Shown one piece after another: positions 24,481 through 38,200 of a stretch of DNA of 64,000 bases (position 1 is its first letter; each line of letters starts with the position of its first letter). Both the position numbers and the translations under genes were made by a program. The notes beneath the pieces were generated by a model that was not told where the DNA came from, did no database searches, and saw nothing but the letters and a program-made list of their open reading frames with translations. The stretch spans positions 62,001 through 126,000 of the forward strand of contig JADWOT020001139.1 in NCBI GenBank assembly GCA_036345935.2. The letters run 5' to 3'. Source of the stretch: Taenia hydatigena (taxonomy: Eukaryota > Platyhelminthes > Cestoda > Cyclophyllidea > Taeniidae).

Positions 24481-27400
24481 CTAGGAGATCTGTGCATCCA
24501 CCAAAGTGGGGGCCTTAATGACAGCATCGGGACTGTTCCTCAGCTTCCAGGGCACACCTTTGTAAGTGGCTATTTGCGCACCGTCCACGCGCATATCAGA
24601 CATCACTTGCTCCCACACTTTCTTTTTGGGATGAAGTTGAGCACTTGGTTCGCCTAAAAGGGAGACGTGAAGGAAGTGAAGTAAGTTGAGCTACTTGAGT
24701 AAAGCGAAATTCTTACGCACGAGTGTCATTATCGCTTATCATTTTGGAAAAGAAATCATAGCTCAAAATCCATTAAAAGTTGCAAAGTGTAATGCTGCAG
24801 TGAAGGGCGGTGACATCACCATTTTATCGTTTAACGCTTCGGAGAGGTAGATGTTTTACTCAGTTACGGGAACTCTAGAAGTCTATGCTACAGTGGATGT
24901 CTGCAACATCAACGAACCCACCAGAAGCTTTCTTCGTCCTGTCTGATTTCCGAATGTTCTAGAACGCTTGGGAATTCGCACTCTCTTTAAGTTGTCCTGA
25001 TTGGCCAATATCGCATACAAATGAACTTAATTCGCCAATATTTACCGACACCAGCGCTAATACGCATACGACAGGTATACGAGGATGGGTAAAACACCTC
25101 AAGTTTCTACCAGTTAGCAGTAGAAGCTCGCCTGCAACTTATGCTTGCTAATTACTCACATAAGTTGTGTGGAAGCATTTTATTGTTTTGTTTGGAAATA
25201 CGGCAAAAACTGGCCCCACACACATGCGCAAATATTTGGTGGCAAATTCTGTAGGCCTCTAATTATTCACAAAACAGAACGTTTAAAAATCTAGATTACA
25301 AACAATTAGGAAACGAATATAGAAATAAGTAGGGGTTGCGAAACACACACAGCAACCACCGATCGCTTTTTCCTTAGACATGCAGCGATTCCGCGAGTCT
25401 TAGAAGAAAGCCGAAAGTGAAACAGCCGTATAGCCCATCCTTTAATATCAATTCCTAAAGTATTCAATTCTTAAGCCCAAAAAGACCAAAATTTTTATAG
25501 AATTAATGTTTTATCGCCGCGCTTGCGCAAACAGCTCCTAAGATCTTCGATGAACTCACTATAAATTATGCCCATTAGTCGAGGAAGAACCTAAATGTCC
25601 TTTTAAGCCTCACAATGTTTCAAGACTCTTTAAAACCCGGGCTGTCAGTTAAACACAAATGCTGATGCAACTTCAGGATTGGAAAGTCATTGGTAATTGG
25701 ATACCATTCTAATGGCTTCCAGCAGACTTCCCCAATTCGATGGATATGTGAGGACAGCAATAAACAGCATCCCTCTAAAGCCCGGGACTCTATAATAGAA
25801 TGTAGATATCAACTTACCAGGATAGCCCTCCACGTAGACTCTGTCACCCAGCACTGGCTCCGTCACACTCTCAATAACTAGAGGTTCCACTCTATCATTG
25901 GCGTCAGCGGCGCACATCAGCATACCCTGCGACTCGATGCCACGCATCTTGACAGGTTTCAGATTGCACACAAAGATGCCTACTAATCCTTGCATTTTCT
26001 CAATGGGCACGTGTGGCACAAGGCCGCTGACCACGGTGCGGAATCCGCCTTCACCTAGATCCACCTAGGAGGAGTAAAGAAACGAATTCGCCATACAGGA
26101 GCCAAAACTAGGAAAAAAGTCATTACAGAATGCATTGGGTGTTTAGTAAATATAGTTAGTAATGGAAAGCGACGGCAACAGCTGTATAAATTTGACGGAT
26201 TTTTGAAGGTAGAGCTTCCTAAAGGATAAAACCCATAAGATGAAGCAGGACTCTTTCGAAGACCTTACCTGTGCTACTAAATAATCAGGCAGCCATGCAG
26301 CTGGCTTAGTATTCTTTTTTTAAAGTGGCTTGTTACTTGTATCCTGTACAAGAACTTGGCGAGTAAAAACCATTTGATCCAATTCGTAAATTTTCTGATG
26401 TTCCAGTACACGAACCAATCAGCCAAGAATCTGGTTAGCATTTCCTTCATAACATTCGCGGAGCGAATAAGTGTCTTGCAAATCGTTAGGGTTGGTTCAA
26501 GCTGCTATCACTTCAAAATAATTTATACCAGATCCTAATGCCGCAAACTTAAACAACCCACACGATTCGAAATTTTCTTTGGAGAAAGGTAGATCATACT
26601 AAATCATCGTGCAGAGCGAGCTAAAGCATTAAAAAAGCATCTTCCAAAAAGATCAAGGATATAAAGAGGGTGAGCACTTGCATTTAGCACGGGCTGCTAT
26701 TTGTCACAAATTCCAACTTTTGAATTTCGGTCCTCGGATCTAAAGAGGGCTGATGCCTATCCATTTTAAGAATTAAACCATTTTGATTCCCTTTTGATAA
26801 TTCTGAGGTTCCTAACCACGAAGGCATATGAAATCTGCAGCCAGTTGCCGCAAAATTTTTACTTAATAAATAGATTTTGTTGGGAACTGCAAAGCTTTAC
26901 TCATCAAAAGATTAGACTATCAAAATCATCTCTGAGTCTTCTATTGTTTTGCCGATTCAGAACAGTGACCAAAGTTCTTTAAAATAGTTGATGAAAAACC
27001 ACAACATCTACTAGACCATCCATTATGCCTTTGCCTGGGAGGGTCAGTGAAAGTTTCAACAAGGCTTAAGAATTGCCACAAAGTGTCTGGCCTGCGATAC
27101 CTTTCAGCACAAATCATCGAATCGAGTCTATTCCTTGATTCATACTGCTTTGGTAGTGCCAAAGATCGTCCAAAGTTTTCAATTAGTGCTCAGTCCGTAA
27201 AAGGACCTGCGTTTCTAGGCCTAAATTTGTTTGACAACTCAGAGCACAGGTATATTTGCCAGAACTCAAATTTGCAGGAAGAGCAGGATCAAATTCGTGC
27301 CACAAAGCCAGTTGAAGTTTAAGGCGGTCCTTGAAAATAATGAAGTTTAGGCATTTTAAACATTAGGCCTTTACGCAGAAAACAAGCTTACAGTCAAATA

Positions 27401-29132
27401 ACAGCCTCTTTTAATGTCAAAACCAGGGTCGTAAAGGGTAAAACAAGTTGGGTCGAGTCAAACTGGTTTCTAAATGTTCAAAGACGTTTTACTGGCATGA
27501 GTCAGAGGTAACAGACATTCAGCACCTTAAATATTCCTACAAGAAGTATGAGCAAGCCTCACGCTTTGTTCATGCTGCCGCCATGGCGACAGGATGCCTA
27601 GAGGAAAAGCAATTGAGGCTAACCTTCTCTACATAGAGTGAGTCTGCGTCAGGATGGTGCCTCACCTCCACGATTTTGCCCACTCGCATGTCGACGCGAC
27701 TGATGTCAACAGACGGATCTTTGTCCGTCTGTCCACCTTTTGGTGGAAGCTTTGATTTGGCACCACGATAGGAGTGCTTAGTATCTGAGTTACAAGAGGA
27801 GTAAAGGTTGCCATCAACTCCGTTAATTGGGCATATGGAGTGCAACATGACACAATACTAGTAATATGCAGTAAATGAATTAATAAGTTAATAACTGCAA
27901 GAGACTTTTCCGTCTAAAAGATGAAGAGAGGCAGTTACAAGTACATGGATCAAAATAACGGTAAAAGTGCTTGACCGAATCCTCATCGTGAATAGTGGAA
28001 GAACATAAGGAAATGTATGGCCACCTTACTGATCATTATGCATCGCTAATGTCATCGTCCATTTTGGACCCAAACGAAAAGAAACTATTGAAAAATAAAA
28101 GGAGTGCTGTTAAAATACAAAGCATGCTTAGTTCTGCTTCTATGTGATGACAGCGTTTTGGCAGCAGCCATTAACTATATTGAAATAGGATGAAGCCGGC
28201 TGCCAACGGTTTTGGGTATATCAAACCGAATCTCTGTAATTGGGGCAGATGCAAGACCATGCAGTGATGGCGATAAAAACGCCTCGTTGATGCCAAATTC
28301 CCTTTGTCACTTAGAAGTACGCTCCACCTATCAAAGTATCTGCCTCATCTTTAATACCAGGAAGGACCAATCCCTGAATTCGTAATAAATGCACGGCCTC
28401 CTCAAGTAGTATGTGATTGGATATGCGCGGTTAGGATGCACCCTATCACTTAGATAGCGATTAAGAAAAACAATTTTTTTGCGACAATGATGCATCAAGT
28501 GTTGCCACTTCGCATCGCAAAATAACAAATATGACCGATTATTCCTATAAAACTACATAATTCTGCCCTGGCCGGATAGCATGGACATTATGCTGGTAAA
28601 ATCTATAGAAAGTATAACCTGACTAAACCAATAGTAAAATCAAGAACAGTTAATTTATAGCACTAGATTAATGTAACCATATCACATAACACGCACTTCA
28701 AAGAAAAAAATGCAGTGCAAACAAAATACCGTAATAAGAGAAACTAAACAACCCAAAGCGAGGGAGTCGAACACCTCAGTAACGAGATTACCATGAAAAC
28801 CAAGGGAGAAAAACGTACCAGGCTTGTTTCTTGGATTAGTAGAGGAGAGCGGAACAGTAGGTTTCGCGTTTTTAGTAGGATTTTGAAGTGTAGAAGGGAA
28901 GGGTTGATTGTCTACGAGGATCCTGTCAAAGTCGAACGGGAAGCAACTTACAACCAGCCATAATTTCCAGATAATTCAATTTCTCCTTGAGGGCATCAAT
29001 TTCTCGTTTGAGCTGAGCATTGCTTTCGGCGTACACCATTTCAGCGTGCTTAATTGCACTCTCGTCACAATTAGCAAGAAGAGAGATCTTATTCCCGACA
29101 ATCTCAGCGAGCTCCTTGGAGGTCATTTTCAT
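24481..29132 (-). CDS. AIMP1: AIMP1/p43-like multisynthetase-complex protein, five exons
   Basis: Exons in transcript order are 29132-28952, 28911-28819, 27784-27624, 26064-25818 and 24653-24481. They total 855 bases and give 284 aa; human AIMP1 has 312. Junction phases agree throughout, and the donors are GTAAGT, GTACGT, GTTAGC and GTAAGT. Residues 1-60 form a charged coiled-coil-like N-terminus. Residues 60-130 are a linker with Q-P-F-P-S resembling vertebrate AIMP1. From about residue 127 comes the EMAPII-like OB-fold tRNA-binding domain, with V-D-I-S-R, H-H-P-D-A-D-S-L-Y, C-N-L-K-P, M-R-G and S-Q-G-M-L-M-C. Last come P-K-K-K-V-W and A-T-Y-K-G-V-P. AIMP1 scaffolds the aminoacyl-tRNA synthetase complex and binds tRNA in the cytosol. 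The second Met (29126) is an alternative start. A TyrRS or MetRS C-terminal domain is less likely because no synthetase core is nearby. Confidence 0.88.
28912..28951 (-). other. 40-bp first intron of AIMP1
   Basis: The donor GTAAGT begins at 28951 and the acceptor is CGTAG ending at 28912. An earlier CAG (ending at 28923) would give an in-frame TGA at the junction, so the later AG must be used to keep the frame and to restore the A-G-Y-N-Q-P-F-P-S linker. The call rests on reading frame and similarity to the AIMP1 linker, not on transcripts. Confidence 0.65.
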
Positions 29133-32100
29133 TAATATGAGGGCTGCGAATGGTAAAAACGCATGTCAGGATCTTTGAAAGTTAACTTTAAAGTAGAACT
29201 ACACAGCAGATTGGAAAGAAAAGGCACCAAACAATAAATTATTGATTCCATTTTTGTGAATTAAACAGTTCATCCTAGGACTGCATTCAGGGCAATATCG
29301 ATCAAGCAACAATGATATTTCCGCATCAATGGTGGTAAAAATGTAGCATCACACAAAATGCGATCCTATTTTCCACAAATATTTGCCATCTAACTAAATC
29401 TATCAACTGGGCTAGCAGTTAAAAATGGATAGGTGTCCAGTTCCATTGGGGACCAAGCAACAGCAGCCTACACGCTTGCTCCCTAATACAAATGCTGAAT
29501 GAGGTCATGCTTACAACAGCCTTGCTAAACAATTTTAGTTGCAAACAATTTTTAAATTGTTCTTTGCATATTATGAATCTACATATGGGTTTTGAATTTT
29601 ATCCATTTCCTTTGTCAGAAAATGCGGTAAATTTGTCTTAAATCCGTTGTCTATAATTCGTGCACCTCGTTTTTAGGTCCTTATTTTGTTCCACTTTTTG
29701 CTTAAGCTATTTCGATAGTCTATAAATGCATTAGATTACTAATAGCAGGAACTGTTTCCTTGCACAAATTGTTTTTCTTAATCCTTAATTTGTGCTTGTT
29801 CCTCTTTTGTATTTACAATATCTTTGAATATTTCGTTTGTCAGCCAGTCACTTTGTCAAGACCGTAAAGAAACTGCCCCGTTCAGTAAGCATGTTGCTAA
29901 AGGAGCTTGCAAAATATATCACTAGCTTAAGTTGTTTTTCTACGTTGGAATATTTATCGTCATTCTGTAGGGAGCTTGCAGCTGGTGTCAGCTTTGTAAT
30001 AACTTACTTTGCATATCTATGATCATCAAACTAATGCATCACACCCTTTTTCAAGACAGCGCATTGAGAAAATTTAAGCGCTAGCAATATAACAAAGTGA
30101 GCCTATAAAGCCTTTTAACAAACTTCTTAATTGCGTTAGTGTCAATGCGTTGCGGCGTTATTCTATTCTTTACGAAATGCATTTTATTCCCACTTTGCAC
30201 ATTCATATCTGCTTAGTCTTTCTAATAGTCGCATACATACATAAGGTCACTCCCGTATGGTGCTGCCTGATCATCATTCTCTACCTTCTAGGCTCTTAGG
30301 ACGGCAAACTCTTCATAGCCTAGCAAAAGCTTCTCTTCCGTTTCTGCAACCAGCTATCTGAATTCGACCACATCAACCGAAGCCTTAGTTTTGCGCTTTC
30401 TCCACCCATCAAGCCTTTAATTCGCGTAAATGCTAAAATACTGAAGCCTTTTAACATTTACGGACAAGTACAACTTAAGGAGTGTTGAACAAATCTCTGC
30501 CTGAGCTGACTTTCGATCTCGACACAAGTCAGGTGGTGAAGTTATGTTAAGGCACCTGCTCCCACCAAAATTAAAATTGGTGTTAATGGCTAAGTAGCAG
30601 TACGAAAAAAGCATGTGGTTTTCTCTTTACCTTACTGGCTGATGAATCCGGCCCTGATAAATGCAGCGCATAGAGCTTAAACGTATAAGACTAAGAATTG
30701 TGGTGCGTTTAACTCCATTCAGACAGATTTCTTTGAGCCAATATCAAAGACAAGGAGCTATGGGGCCTTACAGCTGTATATGGATTCTGTGCTTCCGTTT
30801 TTGATTCAATGAATCAAAATAAGCTACCTTTCATATCACTGAGTTTTATCCGATTTTTTAAACGACTCAGCAAAGTATACTAATTAAATTGCAAGGTAAG
30901 AAGTGGGAAGGATGGAAGCAGATAGTCAGATTCATTTGGTTCGTTAGCATGCTCTTAGACTCCAGGTTTTGTTACCTTGAAATGCAAGCGCAACTGAATG
31001 GAAAAGACAATAGAATGTACAAGGAGTGGATGAGTAAAGCATGATAGAGAAGACCGGCGATCGGAAGCTTTCTATCATCACCATTCACGCCTGTAATAGC
31101 TCGATCTGACGTAGCACAACCTCAATGGTAAGACAGAAATCAGAGATCTATGCTTAATGCAGTCACCTACATCCTCCGTTCCAATTATTTTAGCCCATCG
31201 CAGACTCTTATCATTTGGTCTTTTCTCCCGTTGTACAATTGAGAATAAAGATGTGCCTATCAGTGATTTGAAATGCAGATAACCATCGACCTACCGTGTT
31301 GCCTATGTTCGGTCTTTGTCATTTTAGTTGTCTGTATTCTCGGATCTTTGCGGAAACTGGCAAAGGCCTTGCAGTAAGTGCGCGCTCGTGTATGGCACAG
31401 CGAAATGCATTTGCCTCTCGCATTATCCAGGTTCATATTTTACAATATAAAGAGTTGGATCAAATAGCACATCAAAAAAGCGGTTATGAAGAAATAATTC
31501 CTTTGTTGTCGAAGCAAACTTCGTGCAGTTGTACGTCTGCATGAGCAATTTTAGTTTGCGCATCCAATTATGTCAATTTTCTCTTTAAGGTTCTTGGGCA
31601 ACCTGATATTTGGCTTCGCCCAAGTCAAATTAAAACTTTCTGCTTGGCTAATTGTTTCATTGATTAACAAATCTAATTAGTCATTATTTTGATTTCAGCT
31701 AATTTGTTGGCATCTATTTCACACCATATTTTAGACGTCTCCTCTCGGATTTTGCTCTATTCTCCAGCCAGCCTCAATCCAAAGCGTTGAATCGAAAACG
31801 GAGCGAATGCGTAAAAGAAAAGCAGTACAAAATTTAAAAAGGTTTGTCCAGAAAAGAAAACGAAGGACTAGAAGAGAAAGTAAGGACAATAAAAGCCTCA
31901 ACTGAAATGAAGTTGAAGTGAACTGAATCGCCACTGGATTCAAGTCAGTATATATCGGTCAAATCTTAATTAGAAATTCGCAGCCATCTTAATAGTAGCT
32001 CAGCCATCAAGGCGGGAAGTAGTGCATTTGAGGAGAAAGTTAACCAGCTAGCCAGTTATTTAGGACATTTGACATTTCCTGGTTATCCAAACATGCAGGT

Positions 32101-33207
32101 AGACGCTTAACCGAACAGCGTTAGATCCAGCCGGTTAGGCGTTAAGCCAACCGGCAAGTCTGTGTAGCAGGCAGTCCAAGGGGCCAGGCAATCGTGCAGG
32201 CAGTAAAGATGGACACAATAGGGTGCAGATTGAGAGCAATTGCAGCAGGAATGGTAGTGGTTAAATAAGAATGATGCAGCACCATCTAGCTCCAGCCTCC
32301 GCATTATGCCATCAGCTCAATTTTCTTTCTGTCTGCTAAATATATGTATCTTGCCTCAGCATTATGTGCTTAATTGTCTTCAAGGAAGCCTCGGCTGGTA
32401 CTGTTATACGTGCTGTGCGCCAACGAACAATAAGAGCAGTTCTAACCTTCTTCTTTCCCAAGGCACTGAAGGCGTCATGTAAAAAGCTAGCCTTATATTA
32501 TTCCTCTTATCTGCAATCGCATCAGCATGCACAAAATCCTTCCTTCATAAAGGCGATATTTAGAGGTGTTTGGTAGGTTAAGAATGAGAGAGGGTTGCAT
32601 GACTTAAAGTCCTGGTTTATAATCACTGCACCATGAAGCCACACTGTCAGTGAATCACAAAGATGCGAGTCCACTCTAATCCTATGGAACGGCAGATGGC
32701 TGCAGACAGTAAAGTACGGAAAAAAGAGATAAAAGAAGGATATAATCATGCCTCTGGGAAGCTCTAATTCTCGACCAGCGCATTATAACCACGTACCTCT
32801 ATCCTTTGCCTAATCTACAGGAGGATCTCACATAACCACTACCACTACTAACCACCTGCTCGCCTCAATCACGTTAAATTCATCCACATCATTCTTAAGC
32901 CCTCTTATTAATGCTGTCTATACACTTCCACCTTGTAGCCGCACCCGCTAGCGACATTCAATCGAATGCAGTTACAAAAAACACCCAGGAAGGAAACAAA
33001 TATGGTGCGTCATAACGCATCTATTTGAGTGGCGTGGTGTTACACTGCATCAGATGTGCCGACACGATGATCATGTGGAGAAGAATACTTGCACCAAAGA
33101 GTGTAAGGAAGAGGACATGGCATGCCATGCAATAAGGAATAGGGTGGTGTGCTGGTGTCAAAGTAATGGATCGATGAAACTAGAAAGGCAGGAGGATGTG
33201 AGAGATG

Positions 33208-33283
33208 GAGCTGTTGTAGCGCAATGCATAGCGCGTCTGAATTTTACCCAGAATATTGCGGATTCGAGTCTCCCCTGCAGCTA
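33208..33283 (+). pseudogene. tRNA-like relic or SINE head
   Basis: The D-arm/A-box region reads TAGCGCAATGCATAGCGCG. An anticodon stem TCTGA/CCAGA (four of five pairs) closes a 7-base loop ATTTTAC with a UUU anticodon in the right place. The B-box-like GATTCGAGTC follows. Six of seven acceptor pairs form (GAGCTGT with GCAGCTA), but the T stem is poor. A working tRNA is unlikely; a decayed tRNA or tRNA-derived SINE fits. Confidence 0.55.
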
Positions 33284-33580
33284 TGGTAGCATGACTAATG
33301 CCTTCCCTTCTTCGCCTCCCAACGTTTTATGCATAGTTAGGATTTAACTGCTTGGAAACCATCTCATATTCAATTAATCAATTCCTTCGGCCACCGTCAA
33401 TCCATTTTATAGCAAACAAATCTCGTTCCCACTTGCCGCAACAATTTGCTGCACTCGCATGCCAACCCCTCCCACCTCTCTATTGGATAGCACGGAGTAG
33501 GCAGACAGATTGCATTTACAATGCGTTTTGTACGTGGTACAGCAGAGTAGAAGGGTAAGGTAGGATGGATGAAGTGCACT

Positions 33581-33640
33581 GATCCTGACGTGATTTGAAC
33601 ACGTATCTAGAGTCGGACGCTCTGCAATCACACCATCAAG
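33581..33640 (-). pseudogene. Truncated tRNA-like relic
   Basis: On the minus strand the order is a D-arm-like TGGTGTGATTGCAGAGCG, a TCCGA half-stem, a CTCTAGA anticodon-like loop, then directly ACGTG-TTCAAAT-CACGT, which is a perfect five-pair T arm, and CAGGATCA. The 3' half of the anticodon stem and the variable loop are missing (roughly a dozen bases), and the 5' acceptor side does not pair. This is a deletion-bearing tRNA pseudogene or SINE fragment. Confidence 0.6.
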
Positions 33641-34229
33641 TTGCAACGTAGTCTTCGTGTCACCTTGTCACCACCATCATCAATCAGCGCCAATGCCTGG
33701 TGCATCTACTTTTCTATCCTTGCAACAGCAACCACTATAGAAGACGGTAATGGCATGTAGATAGGCATGAGTGATGGGGTAGTGACACCTATGTAGGTTT
33801 TAGGGCGCGATGGTGTGCACATGGGAAGGAGAGGAAAGTGAGTACCCTTCTGTATCTGAAGTCTCCTCAGATTTTGTCGAAGCTAAGAAATCTTTCCTGC
33901 ATTTCCCAGTATTTGTCAACACTTTCATTACAGGTGTTTTGAGAATTAAGATAACCAGGAAATTCAATGAATCAGCCAAGATTAGTCAGAGCAAGAACAT
34001 GTCAAATGAACAACAAATGTTAAAAAGTGGAACATCAGCTTTTTAGAAAATAAGTCTACTTTTTTCTATTGATACGATCGGTTTAGAAGCTGTCATGCAA
34101 TCATGATTAACAAAGTCAACATTTTGTGTTATAGTTCGAAGAGCAGCGAACCAAAAGACACTGTAAAAGCGAAACAAGGATGTAAATGAAGAGTTCTGGG
34201 TTCAACAGTACCCAGCAACGTGGCAATAA

Positions 34230-34830
34230 CACTGACACTTCTGAATAACCCAACCACAGCTAAGGTCTACATCATTTTATCTAGTAAGCATAGGTTATTA
34301 TGGATAAAACCCAGAGACCAGCGCGAACATTAAAAATGTCTGCAAATGAAAGTAATGCAGCACCGAAGGTTCGTTCGAAGATTAAAATTGCTCCCTTAAG
34401 TGGAATGAAGAAGGGTCCATATTACTCTTGGCCCCAAATTTTTACTACTAATTGAAAGGCCGTCGTCGAGTGTAACTATACCATTTTACAGCAGCAAACA
34501 AACGAATGGCTGAAAGAGGGTAGGTATTGGAAAGTAGGGTAGTGAAAGGGAAGGAAGAAGAGAATTATTTACAGTCAACTTGTTGATTGTCCTCTTAATG
34601 CTTATCCATTAAGTTTGCGGTCAGAGATAGCACTCGTCTAAATAGTCATTTCGATGAAATGTGAAGCAAGATTAATTAAGTCTGCAATAGTTAACGTCAC
34701 AAAGGCTTATTGATGCAGAGAGCGAGAATCAACACTCTCTGACGTCAGGGAACAAACTTTGCCGCGCCGAGAGCAAGCTTTATTCCTCGAAAGATGCTGT
34801 CGGTCACCTAAGAGCATCCTGCATAGTGTG
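34230..34830 (+). repeat. Dispersed direct repeat, copy 1 (partner at 62.6 kb)
   Basis: This aligns in the same orientation with 62645-63165. Anchors are ACCCAACCACAG followed by AAGGTCTA, the AAGAG(A)ATTATTTACA-TTGACCT/AACTTGT-GTTGTC block (34557 and 62918), and GCTTTATTC. No coding motif was recognised. It may be a non-autonomous element. Confidence 0.65.
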
Positions 34831-35209
34831 ACACGAAATTTGCTTCTACTTATTTTTTGACTCTGCAGGAGTAATGATCCTGTGGCTTGTGTATTTGAGG
34901 ACGGGGTCTGTATTATTACAAACATTCAGAGGCGGCACATTGGTTATCAGAATCAATTTGTGTCGCGTAACCTTATGATTCCTTTGTCGGCCACACTTGT
35001 CTGATCAGTCGATAATCTTGTGCGTGCAAATAAGTCGCCGTGAGATGAGGCAACTCCCAACTACTACTCTTTTTTCATTGCAAAGACACACAGACCTCAG
35101 TAAACCCATTTGCCATGGACTTCTTCAAACACACTTAATAATGAAGACCATTCCAATAACTCGGATTCATCAAATCATTCTGGGTTGTGCTTTGTAGTAA
35201 GCTGCAACT

Positions 35210-38200
35210 ACGTTGGGACTTTAAGGAGGAAAATGTGCCAGCCTCAGAATTACGACCACGCTGCCCTCCGACCAGGCTGAAAATGTCCTCCCATCCCTGG
35301 CCTAAAAAGCATATTTAAGGGACGCAAGTATCGCGCGCATGTGCAACGCAATGTGAGAAGGAAGTATACCTCGTAGAGAATAGGATAGCACCACGACGCA
35401 TTTACCTCTACGCAACTAAGAAGTTTGTTAAAAGGCTTTGAAGGCTTACTTTTTACATTGTTAGTGCTTAAATTGCCCCAATGTGCTGTCTTGAAAAAGA
35501 GTGTGATGCTTTAGTTTTTGATTAGCGATACGCGAAGTAAGCCGGACAAAAGGAAACAACCCAAACTAGTAATATACTTCACCAACACACCTAGCAATCT
35601 GCTTATTGAACGAGATCGCCTCTTTATGGACTTGTCATCGTGGCTGGCTGATATGAGAAAAATTCATTGCTTTGTAAATAGAAAGAAAGAAAAAACATAA
35701 GGTAAGGATTAAGAAAAGCAAATTAAAATAACGTCTCACAATATCAGAAACGTAGTGCAATTACAGACTCTCAAAGTGGCTTGACTAAATAAATGGAACA
35801 AAATAAGAACCTGAAAGCGGAACCATTGAAGTCTAAATAATAAACTTACGACAAATAAACCGCCTTTTCTGACGCAGCAAACAGCCATTGGATGTAAACC
35901 AAAACCTGAATTAGAAAGTGCAATAAGCTAAGAATAATTAGAAGAAACTGCCTGCAATCTAGAGTGTTTAGCAAGGCTGTTATAAGCATGACTCCATTTT
36001 AATAACGTTACAGGACTCAAGCATGTAGGTTGGTGTCGTTTGGCGCTCAACGAAACTCGACACCTGTCTAAGTTTTACTATTGTAACTGCGCACCCAATT
36101 GTTAGATTTTGTTATACGGCAATTATTTAAGGAAGCTGGCCGTAAGTTGACTGATATCAGATTTCTATCACCCTTGTTGTCGAAACGTCATCGTTGCCTG
36201 ATCGCTATTGCCTCGAATGCATCTTTAGGTTGAACTATTTAGTTGACAAAACAGTATCGCTAACTTATTTATTAATTCTTTTTTCCTTCCGATTCAATGT
36301 GTGGTTCCATTTTAAATTTAACTTTCGAGAATCTCGACGTGTGTTTTGGCTAATCACAGGCCTCATCTTAATAAAAATGGACTCAGAGAAACGTGCAGAG
36401 ATTGTCAAGGGTAGGGCCTTCCCTGTTGCCAATTGCGATGGAAGCGCATTTAAGCATGCTAAACTAGCATATGTTGCAAGCGATGCTCAGCTCAAACGAG
36501 AAATTGATGTCCACAAGGAGAGATCAAATCATCTAGAAACTATGGTTGGTTAAAAGTTGCTTTTTATTCGACTTTTAACAGGATCTTTGTAGACGCTTTA
36601 TCCTTTCCTTCTTCATGCAAAAATCATATCGAAAATCTCGGAATCTAGCATTCCGTTTACCCCAGCCCGTCCAAGAAACAAACCTGGTGCGTTCTTCCCA
36701 CTTAATTTTTATGGTAATCTGATTTCAATTGAGCGATTGAATGGCTCTAGATATCGCGATTAACATTAAAAATGTCTGAGTTGCTTCGCGCGAAATCGCA
36801 CTATTAATATTGCTTTCTAAATCCACCATTATCTTGTTATTTGGGTTTTCGACTAGTTTGCAGTGGATTGTTTAGTTTCTCTTATCATAGCGCTTCGCAT
36901 TCATCGCATTTTCTCTTTAAAATGGGCACATTCTGTGTTTGGGTTGTATTAATCCAGTGTTACAATTAATTGTTCTTGGTTTATTTTCGTCTTAGTCATA
37001 TTGTCAATCCTATAGATTTGACGAGTCAATAATGCTGCTAATCAATCAATTTGTACTTCATCGCTATCTAAGTGGCAAGATACATCGAATTGCATGCTAC
37101 TTTAGGAGGTCGTACCTTTTTTGCGAATTCAAATGTTGGTCCTTCCTGGTTTTGTAGGCAATGCATATACCTCGCTAAGTGGTTTGTGCCATTAAATGAC
37201 AAGATAGAACTTGCCGTTAACGATGCATTTGCATCGCCACTGCTGCACGGTCTTTCATATGCACCTATTAGAGAGATTCGGTGTTGATAGATCTGAAGTT
37301 GATGGTAGTCAGCCTCCTCCCATTTCAATGCGATGAATAGCTGCTACTAAATCGTTGTTATCACTTAGAGGCGGAACTAATCGTGCCTTATATTTTGATA
37401 GTATTCATTTTATTTTCCAATAGCTTCTTTTTATTCGGGTCCAAAACGGTTGATGACATTTGTGATGCATACTGACCAGTAAGGTGACCACGCATTGCCT
37501 TTTGTTCTTTCAGTCTTCACGATAGGGATTCGGTCAACCATGTTTGCCTTTAAATTGATTCATAAACTTGTAGCGGCCTCCATTCATCGTTTACACTTAG
37601 GGTGTCTTGGAGTTATTAACTTGTCAACTTACTTGTTTCATGTCAGTAGGAGTGTCATGTTGCATTCTATACACCCTATTCATGAAGTCGATAACAACCA
37701 ATACTCTACTTTTGACTCAGATAGAGGCATCTCCCTCGTGGTGCTAAACCAGTCTCTACCAACGGGTGGACAAAAAGATAAAGGTTCGTCCGTTGACATC
37801 AGTCGCATCGACATGCGAGCGGGCGATATCGTGGAGGTGGAACACCATCCTGATGCGGACCCACTTTTTTAGGAAAGGTTAGTTGCAATTACCTTTATTC
37901 TAGGTATCCTGCCGCCAAGGTAACAGCATAGTGAAGGCATGGCGCTTGCTCATGCATTTCATAAGGACAGTTAAAACATTTTGCGTGAGACAGTGCTAAA
38001 TTCCTCGAAGTGCCATGAGCGGTTAAATAATTGTTACCTCTGGCTCACGGCAGTGAAACGTCTTTTTGACTTTTAAGGTCAGTTTAACTCGATCCAAATT
38101 GTTTTAATTTTCACAAACTTGGTCTTTTGGCATTTAAAATGGTTGTTACTTAACTGCGTGCTTGCATTTTCAAGTAATAGCTTTATCGTTATAAATGCCC

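Larger units (their letters stand above)
24300..30300. repeat. Left arm of a 6-kb diverged inverted duplication (holds the AIMP1 gene)
   Basis: Read on the minus strand, this block aligns with 35210-41215 on the plus strand through exons, introns and about 1.1 kb upstream of the start codon. The pairing sum drifts from about 65490 to 65523 because of indels. A clear upstream anchor is GCTGTCTTGAAAAAG (about 30060 against 35486). Similarity becomes untraceable beyond about 30300 and below about 24300. Divergence is far greater than in the 1-13804 palindrome, so the two events differ in age. Confidence 0.85.
30300..35210. other. Spacer of the AIMP1 inverted duplication, no gene recognised
   Basis: No exon structure could be supported here. 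The stretch holds two tRNA-like relics (33208-33283 and 33581-33640) and a dispersed repeat (34230-34830). Frames such as 33054-33347 run through the tRNA-like sequence and are unlikely to be coding. Confidence 0.5.

Noticed and set aside
28751..28790. TTCGACTCC-like B-box on the minus strand
   Set aside because: No D arm or anticodon arm upstream, so not a tRNA.
33054..33347. 97-codon plus-strand frame
   Set aside because: It runs through the tRNA-like relic and has no recognisable domain.
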